A stretch of 64,000 bases of DNA from Deltaproteobacteria bacterium. GTDB lineage: Bacteria; Myxococcota_A; Polyangia; Polyangiales; Polyangiaceae. Made by a program: the position numbers and the translations under genes. The stretch spans positions 62,001-126,000 of the forward strand of contig VGRJ01000002.1 of NCBI GenBank assembly GCA_016875405.1, given 5' to 3'. Below the pieces are notes generated by a model. The model saw nothing but the letters and a program-made list of their open reading frames with translations, was not told the DNA's origin and did no database searches. Every line of letters starts with the position of its first letter. Position 1 is the first letter of the stretch. This document shows, piece by piece, positions 55,041-63,236 of the stretch.

Positions 55041-56172
55041 CGGTGGAGCGGCCTTCGCCATCCGGCGTCGAAGCTTCCTCGCGCGTCGGGGTTCGAGACG
55101 ACCTGTGCGGCCCGCACGTCGCGCACGCGCTCTCGCGGCGATAGCGAAACTCGAAGAAGCGAAGTCTCAACGCGTCGTAGCGAATGAGGCGTTCGACGAG
55201 CGGGGCTCCGATGCCGAGGAGGAGCTTCACGACCTCGGTCGCCTGAAGCGAACCGATGACGGCTGGGAGCACGCCGAGCACACCGAGCTCACCGCATGAC
55301 GGCGCAGCGCCACGCGGCGGCGGCTCGGCGGAGAGGCATCGATAGCAGGGGCCTCCCGGGACGAAGGTGGTCACCTGGCCTTCGAACCGATGAATCGAGC
55401 CGTGAACGAGCGGGATGGCGTGCCGAACGCACGCCTCGTTGAGCGCGTAGCGCGTCGCAAAGTTGTCGCTCGCGTCGACCACCACGTCATAGCCCTCCAC
55501 GAGCGACTCGGCGTTCGCCTCGGAGAGCCGCTCGCGATGCGGGACGACGGCGACGTCGGGATTCAGATCTCGGAGCGCGTGCACCGCGCTCGCGATCTTG
55601 GGCATCGCGATACGCGACGTGGCGTGGAGGATCTGACGCTGCAAATTTGAGACGTCGACGACGTCATCGTCGACGACGCCCAGCGTCCCGACCCCGGCTG
55701 CGGCGAGGTACAGCGCGACAGGGCTGCCGAGCCCGCCCACGCCCACGACGAGCACGCGCGCTCGGAGCAAGCGCTCCTGCCCTGCTGGTCCGACCTCAGC
55801 CAGCGTGAGATGTCGCGCATAGCGCTCGCGCTGCGCCTCGGTGAGCGACGTAGGGTGGACGACCGGGTTCCCGCCGGAAGCCCATCGTTCGAAGCCGCCA
55901 ACGAGTGAGGCGACCCTCGAGTAGCCGAGCTCGAGCAGCGTACGCGCGGCGACGAGCGACCGACGGCCGCTCGCGCAGTAGACGACGACGAGGGCATCGC
56001 GATGTGGCGCGACGGCCTCGATTCGCTCCTCGAAGACGCCACGCGGCACGCACTGAGCGTCGGGCAATCGCCCGAGGGCGAGCTCGTGCTCCTCACGCAC
56101 GTCGACGAGCCACACGCGCTCGCCCGAATCGAGCAGAGCGCGGAGCTCGCTTGCTGCCATCGCAGCGATCAT
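55024..56172 (-). CDS. Rhodanese domain fused to a MoeB/ThiF-type E1 adenylyltransferase
   Basis: 382 residues from ATG 56172 (MIAAMAASELRALLDSGERV). The N-terminal 105 residues are a rhodanese with active-site VVYCASGRRSLVAA, Cys in CxxGxR. From about 125 the E1-like domain follows: LVVGVGGLGSPVALYLAAAG (nucleotide loop), VDVSNLQRQILH, DNFATRYALNEACVRHAIPL and zinc Cys pairs CYRCL and CATCG. In most bacterial MoeZ proteins the rhodanese is C-terminal, so the order here is reversed. It should adenylate and thiolate a ubiquitin-like sulfur carrier (MoaD or ThiS type) for molybdopterin, thiamin or thiocysteine synthesis. Confidence 0.85.
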   Translation of the reverse strand: MIAAMAASELRALLDSGERVWLVDVREEHELALGRLPDAQCVPRGVFEERIEAVAPHRDALVVVYCASGRRSLVAARTLLELGYSRVASLVGGFERWASGGNPVVHPTSLTEAQRERYARHLTLAEVGPAGQERLLRARVLVVGVGGLGSPVALYLAAAGVGTLGVVDDDVVDVSNLQRQILHATSRIAMPKIASAVHALRDLNPDVAVVPHRERLSEANAESLVEGYDVVVDASDNFATRYALNEACVRHAIPLVHGSIHRFEGQVTTFVPGGPCYRCLSAEPPPRGAAPSCGELGVLGVLPAVIGSLQATEVVKLLLGIGAPLVERLIRYDALRLRFFEFRYRRESACATCGPHRSSRTPTREEASTPDGEGRSTVIARR

Positions 56173-56271
56173 GGACGGCGTCGATGCGCGAGGCTCATCG
56201 GGAGACGACACGGCCACGACTCTCTGGCCGGTCGCGAGGCCCGTCAAGCCAGGCGCTCGACCATCGCGCGG

Positions 56272-58719
56272 TCAAGCCGACGCCCGCCCTGGAGCGTGCG
56301 GCGCAGGCGCGCTCGCGACGACCGAGCTTCGATGCTCCTGCGCGATCGGGAGGCCCTCGCCGTGCAGCGCGCGAAACAGACGAACCGCGGCGTCCGTGTG
56401 CGTCGTGCTGCCAGGGCCGCTCGCCGCGGGCACCAAGCAGAGGAGCTCACGCGCGAGCGCAATGGCTCCGATCCTGTCGCGAGGGGCACCCACCGTCGCG
56501 CCTAGCTTGACCTTGCGTCCGGCGACCGCGCCATTGCGCGGCTCTCGCTCCAAGTTTCGGAGCAGCGGATCGAGCCACCCCTCGCTGACGCTTGTCGCGC
56601 CATCGACGAGGACGATCACCTCGCTCGATGCAGCCTCTGCGGCGCGCCGCCACGCCTCGAGAACGTCGAGCTGGGGGGGGAACTCGCGGACCGAGACGTC
56701 ACCGGCGAGGCCGGCGAGGAACGCACGCAGCTCGGAGCTGCCTCGCCGCACCGCGAGGACCACCTCATGCGGGATGTAGCGTGGCGTGTTCGAGACGAAG
56801 GCCTCGAGACCATGCTCGGCCGCGGCGAGGTTGTCGGGGACGAGCCAAACGATTGAGCAGGAGTAGTTCGGAACCCCGTGCCCCTCGCTGGCCCTCGGGC
56901 GCGAGGGCCTCGCGGCAGACGAAGGGCTCGAGCCGGGCGGCGGCACGCTGTGCCCGACCGACAGAGGTGCGGTGCGCGCGCCCTCGAGGAATCGCGCGGC
57001 GTCGAAGCGCAGGCGGTAGAGGCCGACGATGCTCGTCGTCTCGAGAGTGCACCGGTCGGCGTTCGCGTGCTCGACGCTGTCGTCGCGCTCCAGGTACAAG
57101 CCGAGAGTCTCGGGAAGGTGCCGAAGTTCGACGTGCTCCGCAAACCGCAGCCACATGTCATAGTCTCCGGCAACCAAGTAGCGCGCGTCGAACCAACCGA
57201 CGACGTCGTGGAGCGATCGGCGCCACATCGGGTGCGGTCCGATGTGGCAGCCCTTCAGCAGGTGCCCGCGCTCGAACTCGGGCCAGCGGAAGCGTCCGAC
57301 AATGGGGGCGCTGTCGGGGCCCACGTTCGGCGTGCGGGTGATGTCGGAGTCGGCGTAGACGAGCCCTGCAGCGGGCTCGCGGTCGAGGGCGTCGGCCATT
57401 CGCTCGAGGGCGTGGGCGCGATGCCGATCGTCGGTGTTCGCGTTGGTCAGGTATCGCCCCCTCGCGAGCGCAGCCGCGCGATTCCAGGCCATGTAGACGC
57501 CCTCACGTTCGCTCGAGCGAACCACGACGACGTTCGGGTAGCGCTCGGCGTACTCGCGCGCGATCGAGAGCTCGCCCGTCGGCGACGCGCTGTCGATGAT
57601 CACGATCTCGAGCTCACCCTTCGTGAACAGGGTCTGTGCGACGAGATCGTCCATGCAGCCCCTGAATACGTGCTCCGCGTTGTAGGTCGACACGAGCGCA
57701 CTTACCCGTACCGACCCCTGCTCGTTCGAGCGGAGAATCGGATGACTCACCGGACAGGGGACCCGCTTCGTGACGAAGCCATCGTCAAAGCTCACCTCGC
57801 CGCGCTGCTCGCTCAAGTGAACGTCCCACACCGGGCTCAACGCGACGCAGCGATTAGGGAGCCCGTGCTTGAGGACCCGCTCGCGAACGCCCCGGACCGT
57901 GATCAACTCGTGCGTCGAAGAGAGCTCGCTCGGGGGCCTTGCGCCGCGGATCCCGCCAGTGACCGCGCGCTCCCACGCGGCCGCCCGCGAGACGGCGTCG
58001 ACGAAAGGCAACAGCACCGCGCGGTAGACGGCGGGAGTCGTGAGGCTTCCTGACGACACCTCGACAGAGAAGAGCTCTGGGCTGAACATGCGTACGCTCG
58101 CGCTGTCGAAGGCGAGGAGCGGGGCATCGCCGAACATGGCGCACCCGTCAGCGAGGTAGACATCGCGCGAGGCGAGGTCATCGGGGCCGAAGGTGCGTCG
58201 CGGGTCGAACCCGATCGACACGCCGGCGAGCGACTCGAGCTCCGCCTCTCCGCGAGCCTCGGCATCGACCCAGGCCTCCAGCGTAGCCTCGCCGCCGTGG
58301 GTGCGTCGCACGACGATGAGCCCGGTGTCGATGGGGCCCTCGGGGCTCACTCGCCAGAGCTCAACCGCGGCGCTGCCCTCCGCGAGCGAGGCCGTCGGCC
58401 CGACCAAGTAGCGCTCGGTCGAGAGGTGGATGAGCGTGTCGATCTCCGTCCCACGTCGGAGCAGCGCGAGCATCAGCTCGGGGACGGTCTGCGCGGTCGG
58501 CGCGACCTCGGCGAGCATCAGCGGGACGAGCTGCGGCATTCGCACCGTTCGCATCGCATCGCGCGTCTCCTCGTCGAGGCAGAGCGCATAGATGCGGTGC
58601 TCGTCATCCTCGTGTTCGAAGATCGACTCGATGAGCGCCATGCCTCGCGCAAGGTTCTCGGCGTCGCAGAGGAGCGAATAGCCACGCAGGCTACGAAGTT
58701 CGTGGTGCTGGGTCGACAT
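56272..58719 (-). CDS. Multi-domain glycosyltransferase (GT2 with GT-A-like N-terminus)
   Basis: 815 residues from ATG 58719; the frame continues to 58965. Residues about 10-240 resemble a GT-A-type domain of its own: RGYSLLCDAENLARGMALIE, HRIYALCLDEETRDAM and DVYLADGCAMFGDAPLLAFD. Residues 337-560 are a classical GT2: RVSALVSTYNAEHVF, LEIVIIDSASPTGE, NANTDDRHR (DxD-type metal motif) and VAGDYDMWLRFAEHV. After a Pro/Ser linker (595-615) a second GT2-like module follows (SIVWLVPDNLAAAEHGLEAF, EVIVLVDGATSVSEGWLDPL) to 800. The downstream gene on the transcript is not a carrier synthesis gene. It follows the CgeB-like gene by eight bases. Confidence 0.8.
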   Translation of the reverse strand: MSTQHHELRSLRGYSLLCDAENLARGMALIESIFEHEDDEHRIYALCLDEETRDAMRTVRMPQLVPLMLAEVAPTAQTVPELMLALLRRGTEIDTLIHLSTERYLVGPTASLAEGSAAVELWRVSPEGPIDTGLIVVRRTHGGEATLEAWVDAEARGEAELESLAGVSIGFDPRRTFGPDDLASRDVYLADGCAMFGDAPLLAFDSASVRMFSPELFSVEVSSGSLTTPAVYRAVLLPFVDAVSRAAAWERAVTGGIRGARPPSELSSTHELITVRGVRERVLKHGLPNRCVALSPVWDVHLSEQRGEVSFDDGFVTKRVPCPVSHPILRSNEQGSVRVSALVSTYNAEHVFRGCMDDLVAQTLFTKGELEIVIIDSASPTGELSIAREYAERYPNVVVVRSSEREGVYMAWNRAAALARGRYLTNANTDDRHRAHALERMADALDREPAAGLVYADSDITRTPNVGPDSAPIVGRFRWPEFERGHLLKGCHIGPHPMWRRSLHDVVGWFDARYLVAGDYDMWLRFAEHVELRHLPETLGLYLERDDSVEHANADRCTLETTSIVGLYRLRFDAARFLEGARTAPLSVGHSVPPPGSSPSSAARPSRPRASEGHGVPNYSCSIVWLVPDNLAAAEHGLEAFVSNTPRYIPHEVVLAVRRGSSELRAFLAGLAGDVSVREFPPQLDVLEAWRRAAEAASSEVIVLVDGATSVSEGWLDPLLRNLEREPRNGAVAGRKVKLGATVGAPRDRIGAIALARELLCLVPAASGPGSTTHTDAAVRLFRALHGEGLPIAQEHRSSVVASAPAPHAPGRASA

Positions 58720-58727
58720 GGGGTCCT

Positions 58728-59852
58728 TCAGGCTCCTTCCGCGCCGCTCGCGGCGCGTCGTACGGGGATGGCAGCATCGATCGCGCGAGGACGAGATGCC
58801 CTCCTCGACCGGACATGGTCCTCGAGCGCGCGCTCGAAGATCGCGGAGAGCATTGCGCCCTGAGCCGCGGAGCCTCGCTCGCGGAGGCAACGCTGCCGAC
58901 CGGCCTTCGCGATCGAAGCCGCCCGATCTGGATGCGCGAGGTAGTGACGCACGAGTCCGACGCACTCCTCGGGAGACCGATACGTGACGACCTCCTCGCC
59001 AATGGAGAGCACGTCGTCGATATCCACCCGTTCGTCGACGAGCACGAGCGCGCCCGCCGATGCCGCCTCGAGCAGCGCGAGGTTCCCCGTACGAGCGCCG
59101 TAGGATGCGTCGTGCGCAACGACGACGACCTTGGTGTCGGCCATCACCTCGAGCCGGGAACGGAGCCCCGCTTCGCCTTGCGCCAGTGGTGTGCCCAGGA
59201 CGGTCGCGAACGCGCGCTCGAGCGCCGCTCGAACGTCGCTCGACGCGGCGAGAGCTCGTGTGTCCGACCCGCGCAGAGCAATCGTCCGGCTTCGCTCGGC
59301 GAAGTCGGAGGAGGACGAGGCGGAGAGGGGCGTCGCGTCGCCGAGGTGCCCCATCGCGAAGGGGTCACGCGCGACCCGAGCGCCGCCACTCGCGTCGATG
59401 ACCCCGTCACGTTTCGTGAGGACGAGGTCGTAGGACGCCCATGGAAACGAGCGCTCCGCCTCATCGTCGAGCCGCCCGACGAGCACGCCGACGTCCGCGC
59501 GAACCGCCGCGAGGAAGACGCGAGGGGCCGCGTGGACGTCACCGACGAACAGAACGTCAGGCGAGAGCCTCCGCACCTGCTCGATCGCGACGGCGAGCCC
59601 GTGCTGCACGACGCCGGTCTCGCGAGCCCACGCTCGCTGCGCGGACTCGTCGTTCACGAAGAGCTCGCTCGCGATCCACCCTGCGGCGCGCAGCCCCGGA
59701 GCCGTCGAGCCGCGGTCGTCTTCGAACGCTCGCCGCGCCAGCTCGTGCTGTTCGCCGTAGCTCGCGAATTCGCAGCTCGTCCGGGACGACACGAGGCGGT
59801 CCTTGGCGACGTCCGACAGAAACTCGATGAAGGCGATCCTACGCACGAGCAC
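58728..59852 (-). CDS. CgeB-like family 1 glycosyltransferase
   Basis: 374 residues from GTG 59852 (MLVRRIAFIEF), with another GTG six bases later. The N-terminal half has Rossmann-like strands (PDVLFVGDVHAAPRVFLAAV, VGVLVGRLDDEAERSFPWAS), and the C-terminal half the CgeB/GT-B donor-binding region GARTGNLALLEAASAGALVL with VTYRSPEECVGLVRHYLAHP and ASIAKAGRQRCLRERGS. Related proteins act in spore maturation and surface glycosylation. The last residues overlap no gene; the GT2 gene begins eight bases later, so both are in one operon that reads away from the two TPR genes. Confidence 0.8.
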   Translation of the reverse strand: MLVRRIAFIEFLSDVAKDRLVSSRTSCEFASYGEQHELARRAFEDDRGSTAPGLRAAGWIASELFVNDESAQRAWARETGVVQHGLAVAIEQVRRLSPDVLFVGDVHAAPRVFLAAVRADVGVLVGRLDDEAERSFPWASYDLVLTKRDGVIDASGGARVARDPFAMGHLGDATPLSASSSSDFAERSRTIALRGSDTRALAASSDVRAALERAFATVLGTPLAQGEAGLRSRLEVMADTKVVVVAHDASYGARTGNLALLEAASAGALVLVDERVDIDDVLSIGEEVVTYRSPEECVGLVRHYLAHPDRAASIAKAGRQRCLRERGSAAQGAMLSAIFERALEDHVRSRRASRPRAIDAAIPVRRAASGAEGA

Positions 59853-60160
59853 CCGGCATTTCTCGCGCGAGTCACTGCAACCAAGGTGCCAATCGCCGAA
59901 CTGCCGAATGCTCCGCGTTTCGTGGCTTCAAACCGCGCGCCGCGCACGAACCGTCAACCGCTTGACGAGCCGCGCCGTCAGGGGCCTGGCGATCGATCCT
60001 CGGAGCGAGCAAACGATCGACAAAATTGGGGAATCGCGAAGCCAATTCGCGCTGGCATCGATCTTGAAACACTCGGTCATGCGACTCGTTCTCCGCATGC
60101 GCCCTCACGGCCATACGGCAACTCCCTCGAGCAAGCCGCGACCATTTCCAGGAGAGCCCC
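59853..60160. other. Divergent promoter region of the glycosyltransferase/TPR locus
   Basis: 308 bases with no supported gene. It separates the CgeB-like gene (minus) from the TPR gene (plus), so promoters for both directions must lie here. An inverted repeat CGCGAA-gccaa-TTCGCG occupies 60035-60051. A TGGCAT-N5-TTGAA sequence near 60054 resembles a sigma54 site but lacks the conserved GC at -12. AGGAGAG at 60149-60155 is the ribosome site of the TPR gene. Confidence 0.5.
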
Positions 60161-60877
60161 ATGAACTTCCTCGCGACCCCCAACCGAATCGGCCTCGCCG
60201 CCGACCCCGAGACGCCAAACGCTTGGTGGGAGCTCGACGCTCCCGACGCGCACGCAGCACCCGTCGTGCCCGTCCCGACCGAGCAGCCTTCGACCGCGAA
60301 GGCCGAGACCGCGGCCCCTGCGTCGCCGCTGCTCGCGCTCTTCAACCGCGCCGAGAAGGCCGCGACGAACGGCGACTGGCAGACCGCGGCGGAGCTCTTC
60401 CTCACGATGGTCGAAGAGAATCCGACCTTCGGGCCTGGCTACGTCGGCCTCGCCTCGGCGTCGTTCGCCCTAGGCGACGTGACGACCGGGGCCATGGCCC
60501 TCGAGCACGCGATCACCCTCTACCCGACGAACCCCGTGCTGCACTCGCAGCTCGGCGTCGCTCTCGCCCACAGCGGTCACCTCGAGCGCGCGCAGCAAGC
60601 GTTCCTGAAGGTCCTCGACCTCGAGCCTGAGAACGTCGACGCCATCGTGAGCCTCGCGCACCTCTGCCGTGCCACCAAGCACTACGTCGAGGCCGTCGAG
60701 TTGCTTGACCAGGCGCACCGCCTCGAGCCGACGAACCCGAACGTCATCGGTGCGATCGGGACTTGTGCGCTCGACCTCGGCGACGAGCAGGGCGGGCGCG
60801 CCTCGTACCAGAAGTTGCTGATGCTTGCCCCTGATCACACCGAGACGCGCATGCTCGGCGAGCGCATCCACGGCTGA
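60161..60877 (+). CDS. TPR protein of the glycosyltransferase locus
   Basis: 238 residues from ATG 60161, with an AGGAGAG ribosome site. An N-terminal segment (MNFLATPNRIGLAADPETPN) and an Ala/Pro linker lead to about five TPR units from residue 55 (LLALFNRAEKAATNGDWQTA, GYVGLASASFALGDVTTGAM, LHSQLGVALAHSGHLERAQQ, VDAIVSLAHLCRATKHYVEA). No other domain is present, so it should act as a protein-binding scaffold in the cytoplasm. It is followed after 18 bases by a second, larger TPR protein, and diverges from two glycosyltransferase genes. Confidence 0.85.
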   Translation: MNFLATPNRIGLAADPETPNAWWELDAPDAHAAPVVPVPTEQPSTAKAETAAPASPLLALFNRAEKAATNGDWQTAAELFLTMVEENPTFGPGYVGLASASFALGDVTTGAMALEHAITLYPTNPVLHSQLGVALAHSGHLERAQQAFLKVLDLEPENVDAIVSLAHLCRATKHYVEAVELLDQAHRLEPTNPNVIGAIGTCALDLGDEQGGRASYQKLLMLAPDHTETRMLGERIHG

Positions 60878-60895
60878 GCTCTCCACGGTCTCTCC

Positions 60896-62710
60896 ATGCG
60901 AGCCGCGAAGACCGCCCAACGCCATGTCGCTTGCGTCCTCGACGCGAGCTGCGTGGCGTCGCTCGTTGCGGTTCACGAGCGGCTCGAGCAAGATCATCCG
61001 AGCGGCTTTACGCTGTCGATCTTCTGCCGTGACGAGCTCAGTCGCGCCGTCTTGCGCGAGTGCGCTCTCCCCGGGGTTTCGCTCATCGGAAGGCACGAGC
61101 TCAAGGCGGTCCCTACGACCTCCCCTTTCGCAGAGCCGCCACTCACGGCGTGCATCGATTGGCTCGCGCACCGCGCCGGCGCAGCCGCTGTCGTCGAGCC
61201 AATCGATCTCGACGAGCACCTTCGCACGATCGCCGGCGGGCTCGAGTCTCACCGTCTCGCCGCGCGCTCGCTCGCGTCGCGCTTCCCCTACCTGCCGAAC
61301 CAGGAGGAGCCGCGCGTGAGCACCCCTCCTCGCCCTACGAGGCCAACGCCGATGCCGCTTCACATTACCACCGTCAACCCCTTCCCTGCGCGTGCGTCCG
61401 CTCCTGCGGCCATGGCACCCGACACACCGAACCGCACGAGCGTGCGCGACGCGATCGCGCGAGCGGGGATGGATGCGCCGCTCTTCGCGGCCCTCTCCGG
61501 TGTCAGCCACGCGCTCACGGCGGCCTTCGGCGCCTCGCACACGGAAGCAGCCCGGGCGGTGCTGATGTCGCTCGTCGCCGACGCCCTCGAAGGTCGCGCG
61601 GACCACGCGGGCGGGCAACCCGTCAACGCCGCGCCGAAGACGTCGGCAGCCGAGGCCCGAGCCCCGAAGACGTGGGTGGCCCCGCCCTCGGCGACGCCGA
61701 ACGATCGCGAGCCTGAGCCCATCACGAGCGAGCGCGTCCAATCGCTCGTCAAGCTGATCGAGCACGCCGCCGCCGCAGACAACCTCGACGCCGCGGACCG
61801 CTACGTGGGCAAGCTGATGGACCTGCGCCCGACCGACCCGGATGTCCGCTTGACCGCCGGGCACCTCGCGATGCGGCGCGGCCGCCTCCGCTCCGCCGAA
61901 GAGCACTTCGTACGCGCGGGGCTCTTTTCTTCGGAAGCTGGCAGCGACGTGAAGACCGACGTCGCGACCGCCTTCGTGGCCCTGGCGCGCAGCTGGCTCG
62001 CCTCGTCGGAGTCCGACCTCGCTCGCCTCGACGTGCAACGCGCTCTACGCCTCGCGCCTGACCATGAAGAGGCGCGCGCCTTGGACGAGGAGATCGCAAC
62101 CGGCCGCGTCGGCGGTGCCCGCGACGCGCGCGAGACCGCGACCCGTGACGCGCTGTTCGCGCAGGGTGAGAAGGCCGCTGCGGCAGGAGACTGGCCGAAG
62201 GCCCTCGACGTGTTCTCGTCGATCCTCACGCAGCACGCGACGTTCGTCCCGGCGCAAGTCGGTTGGGCTTCGGCGTGCCTCGCGCTCGGCCGCATCGATG
62301 AAGGGCTCGACGCGCTCGGACGCGCCTGCCAGCTCGACCTCACGAACGTCGCGCTCCACGTGCAGCTCGGCGCGCTCTACCTGCAGTCGTCGAAGCTCGA
62401 AGCCGCGCACGCGCTCTTTGAGGGCCTCGCCTCGACGTGCCCCGAGTCCGTGGACGCCCGGCTCGGGCTCGCAGAGTCGCATCGGCTCGCGGGCCGCCCT
62501 CTCGACGCGATCAACATCCTCGAGCGCGCCCATCGAGAGCGCTCCGACGAGCCCGCGTTCATCGCCGCCATCGGGATGTTGGCCGCCGAGCTCGGAGACC
62601 GAGAGGCCGCCGCGACCGCGCTTGAGACCCTGAGGGCGATGGCGCCAGAGCACCCTCGAACGATGGCGCTCGAGACCTCTCTTCGGGGCGTCGAGGCGTT
62701 CGCGCCCTGA
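60896..62710 (+). CDS. TPR protein with a degenerate GT-A-like N-terminal domain
   Basis: 604 residues from ATG 60896. Residues 8-120 have the pattern of the N-terminal domain of the adjacent glycosyltransferase: HVACVLDASCVASLVAVHER and TLSIFCRDELSRAVLRECAL parallel RGYSLLCDAENLARGMALIE and RIYALCLDEETRDAMRTVRM, but no DxD motif is seen. A Pro/Ala linker covers about 130-270, and TPR repeats fill 280-600 (AAAADNLDAADRYVGKLMDL, AAAGDWPKALDVFSSILTQH, VALHVQLGALYLQSSKLEAA, VDARLGLAESHRLAGRPLDA). The pairing of sugar-transfer domain and TPR is reminiscent of O-GlcNAc transferase, but here the catalytic part appears lost. It is in an operon with the smaller TPR gene. Confidence 0.78.
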   Translation: MRAAKTAQRHVACVLDASCVASLVAVHERLEQDHPSGFTLSIFCRDELSRAVLRECALPGVSLIGRHELKAVPTTSPFAEPPLTACIDWLAHRAGAAAVVEPIDLDEHLRTIAGGLESHRLAARSLASRFPYLPNQEEPRVSTPPRPTRPTPMPLHITTVNPFPARASAPAAMAPDTPNRTSVRDAIARAGMDAPLFAALSGVSHALTAAFGASHTEAARAVLMSLVADALEGRADHAGGQPVNAAPKTSAAEARAPKTWVAPPSATPNDREPEPITSERVQSLVKLIEHAAAADNLDAADRYVGKLMDLRPTDPDVRLTAGHLAMRRGRLRSAEEHFVRAGLFSSEAGSDVKTDVATAFVALARSWLASSESDLARLDVQRALRLAPDHEEARALDEEIATGRVGGARDARETATRDALFAQGEKAAAAGDWPKALDVFSSILTQHATFVPAQVGWASACLALGRIDEGLDALGRACQLDLTNVALHVQLGALYLQSSKLEAAHALFEGLASTCPESVDARLGLAESHRLAGRPLDAINILERAHRERSDEPAFIAAIGMLAAELGDREAAATALETLRAMAPEHPRTMALETSLRGVEAFAP

Positions 62711-62744
62711 TCCGCTCTCCCGTCTGCACGTGTAGAGTGCGCGC

Positions 62745-63230
62745 ATGTCGGACGTGACGAAGGATGACTTCAAGAAGGTAATGGGCTCGTTTGCGGCGGG
62801 CGTCACCGTGGTGACGACGCTCGACGCCGAGGGGAGGGCCGTTGGCTTGACCGCGACGGCGTTCAGCTCCCTCTCGATGGAGCCCCCGCTGTGCCTCGTC
62901 TGCGTGCACCGAAACGGGACGAGCCACGATGCGCTCGTCGCTTCGCGTCGCTTCGCGGTGAACCTGCTGACCGCCGAGCAGGTCGAGCTTTCCAATCGGT
63001 TCGCGTCGCGCGCCGACGACAAGTTCGCAGACGTTCCGCATCGCCCGGGAGATGCGACGGGCTGCGCGCTCCTCGACGGCGCGCTCGCGAGCATGGAATG
63101 TGAGGTCGTCGACGTCTTCCCGGGGGGCGATCATTCGATCTTCGTGGGCAGGCTCGCCACCGTCTCGGTCGCCGACGGCCGCCCCCTGCTGTACTGGCGC
63201 GGCGGCTATCGTCAGCTCGCCGACGGCTGA
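62745..63230 (+). CDS. Flavin reductase-like (FMN-binding split barrel) protein
   Basis: 161 residues from ATG 62745. The family opening FKKVMGSFAAGVTVVTTLDA, then GLTATAFSSLSMEPPLCLVC (flavin-binding) and the end GDHSIFVGRLATVSVADGRP followed by LLYWRGGYRQL, match the RutF/HpaC/NtaB group. These proteins reduce FMN or FAD with NAD(P)H, often for a partner monooxygenase, which is not adjacent here. The gene ends six bases before the convergent ATPase gene. Confidence 0.9.
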   Translation: MSDVTKDDFKKVMGSFAAGVTVVTTLDAEGRAVGLTATAFSSLSMEPPLCLVCVHRNGTSHDALVASRRFAVNLLTAEQVELSNRFASRADDKFADVPHRPGDATGCALLDGALASMECEVVDVFPGGDHSIFVGRLATVSVADGRPLLYWRGGYRQLADG

Positions 63231-63236
63231 TCTTCG

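Noticed and set aside
60050-60070. Sigma54-like TGGCAT-N5-TTGAA before the TPR gene
   Set aside because: The near-invariant GC at -12 is GA, and the spacing base is also off; insufficient to call a promoter.
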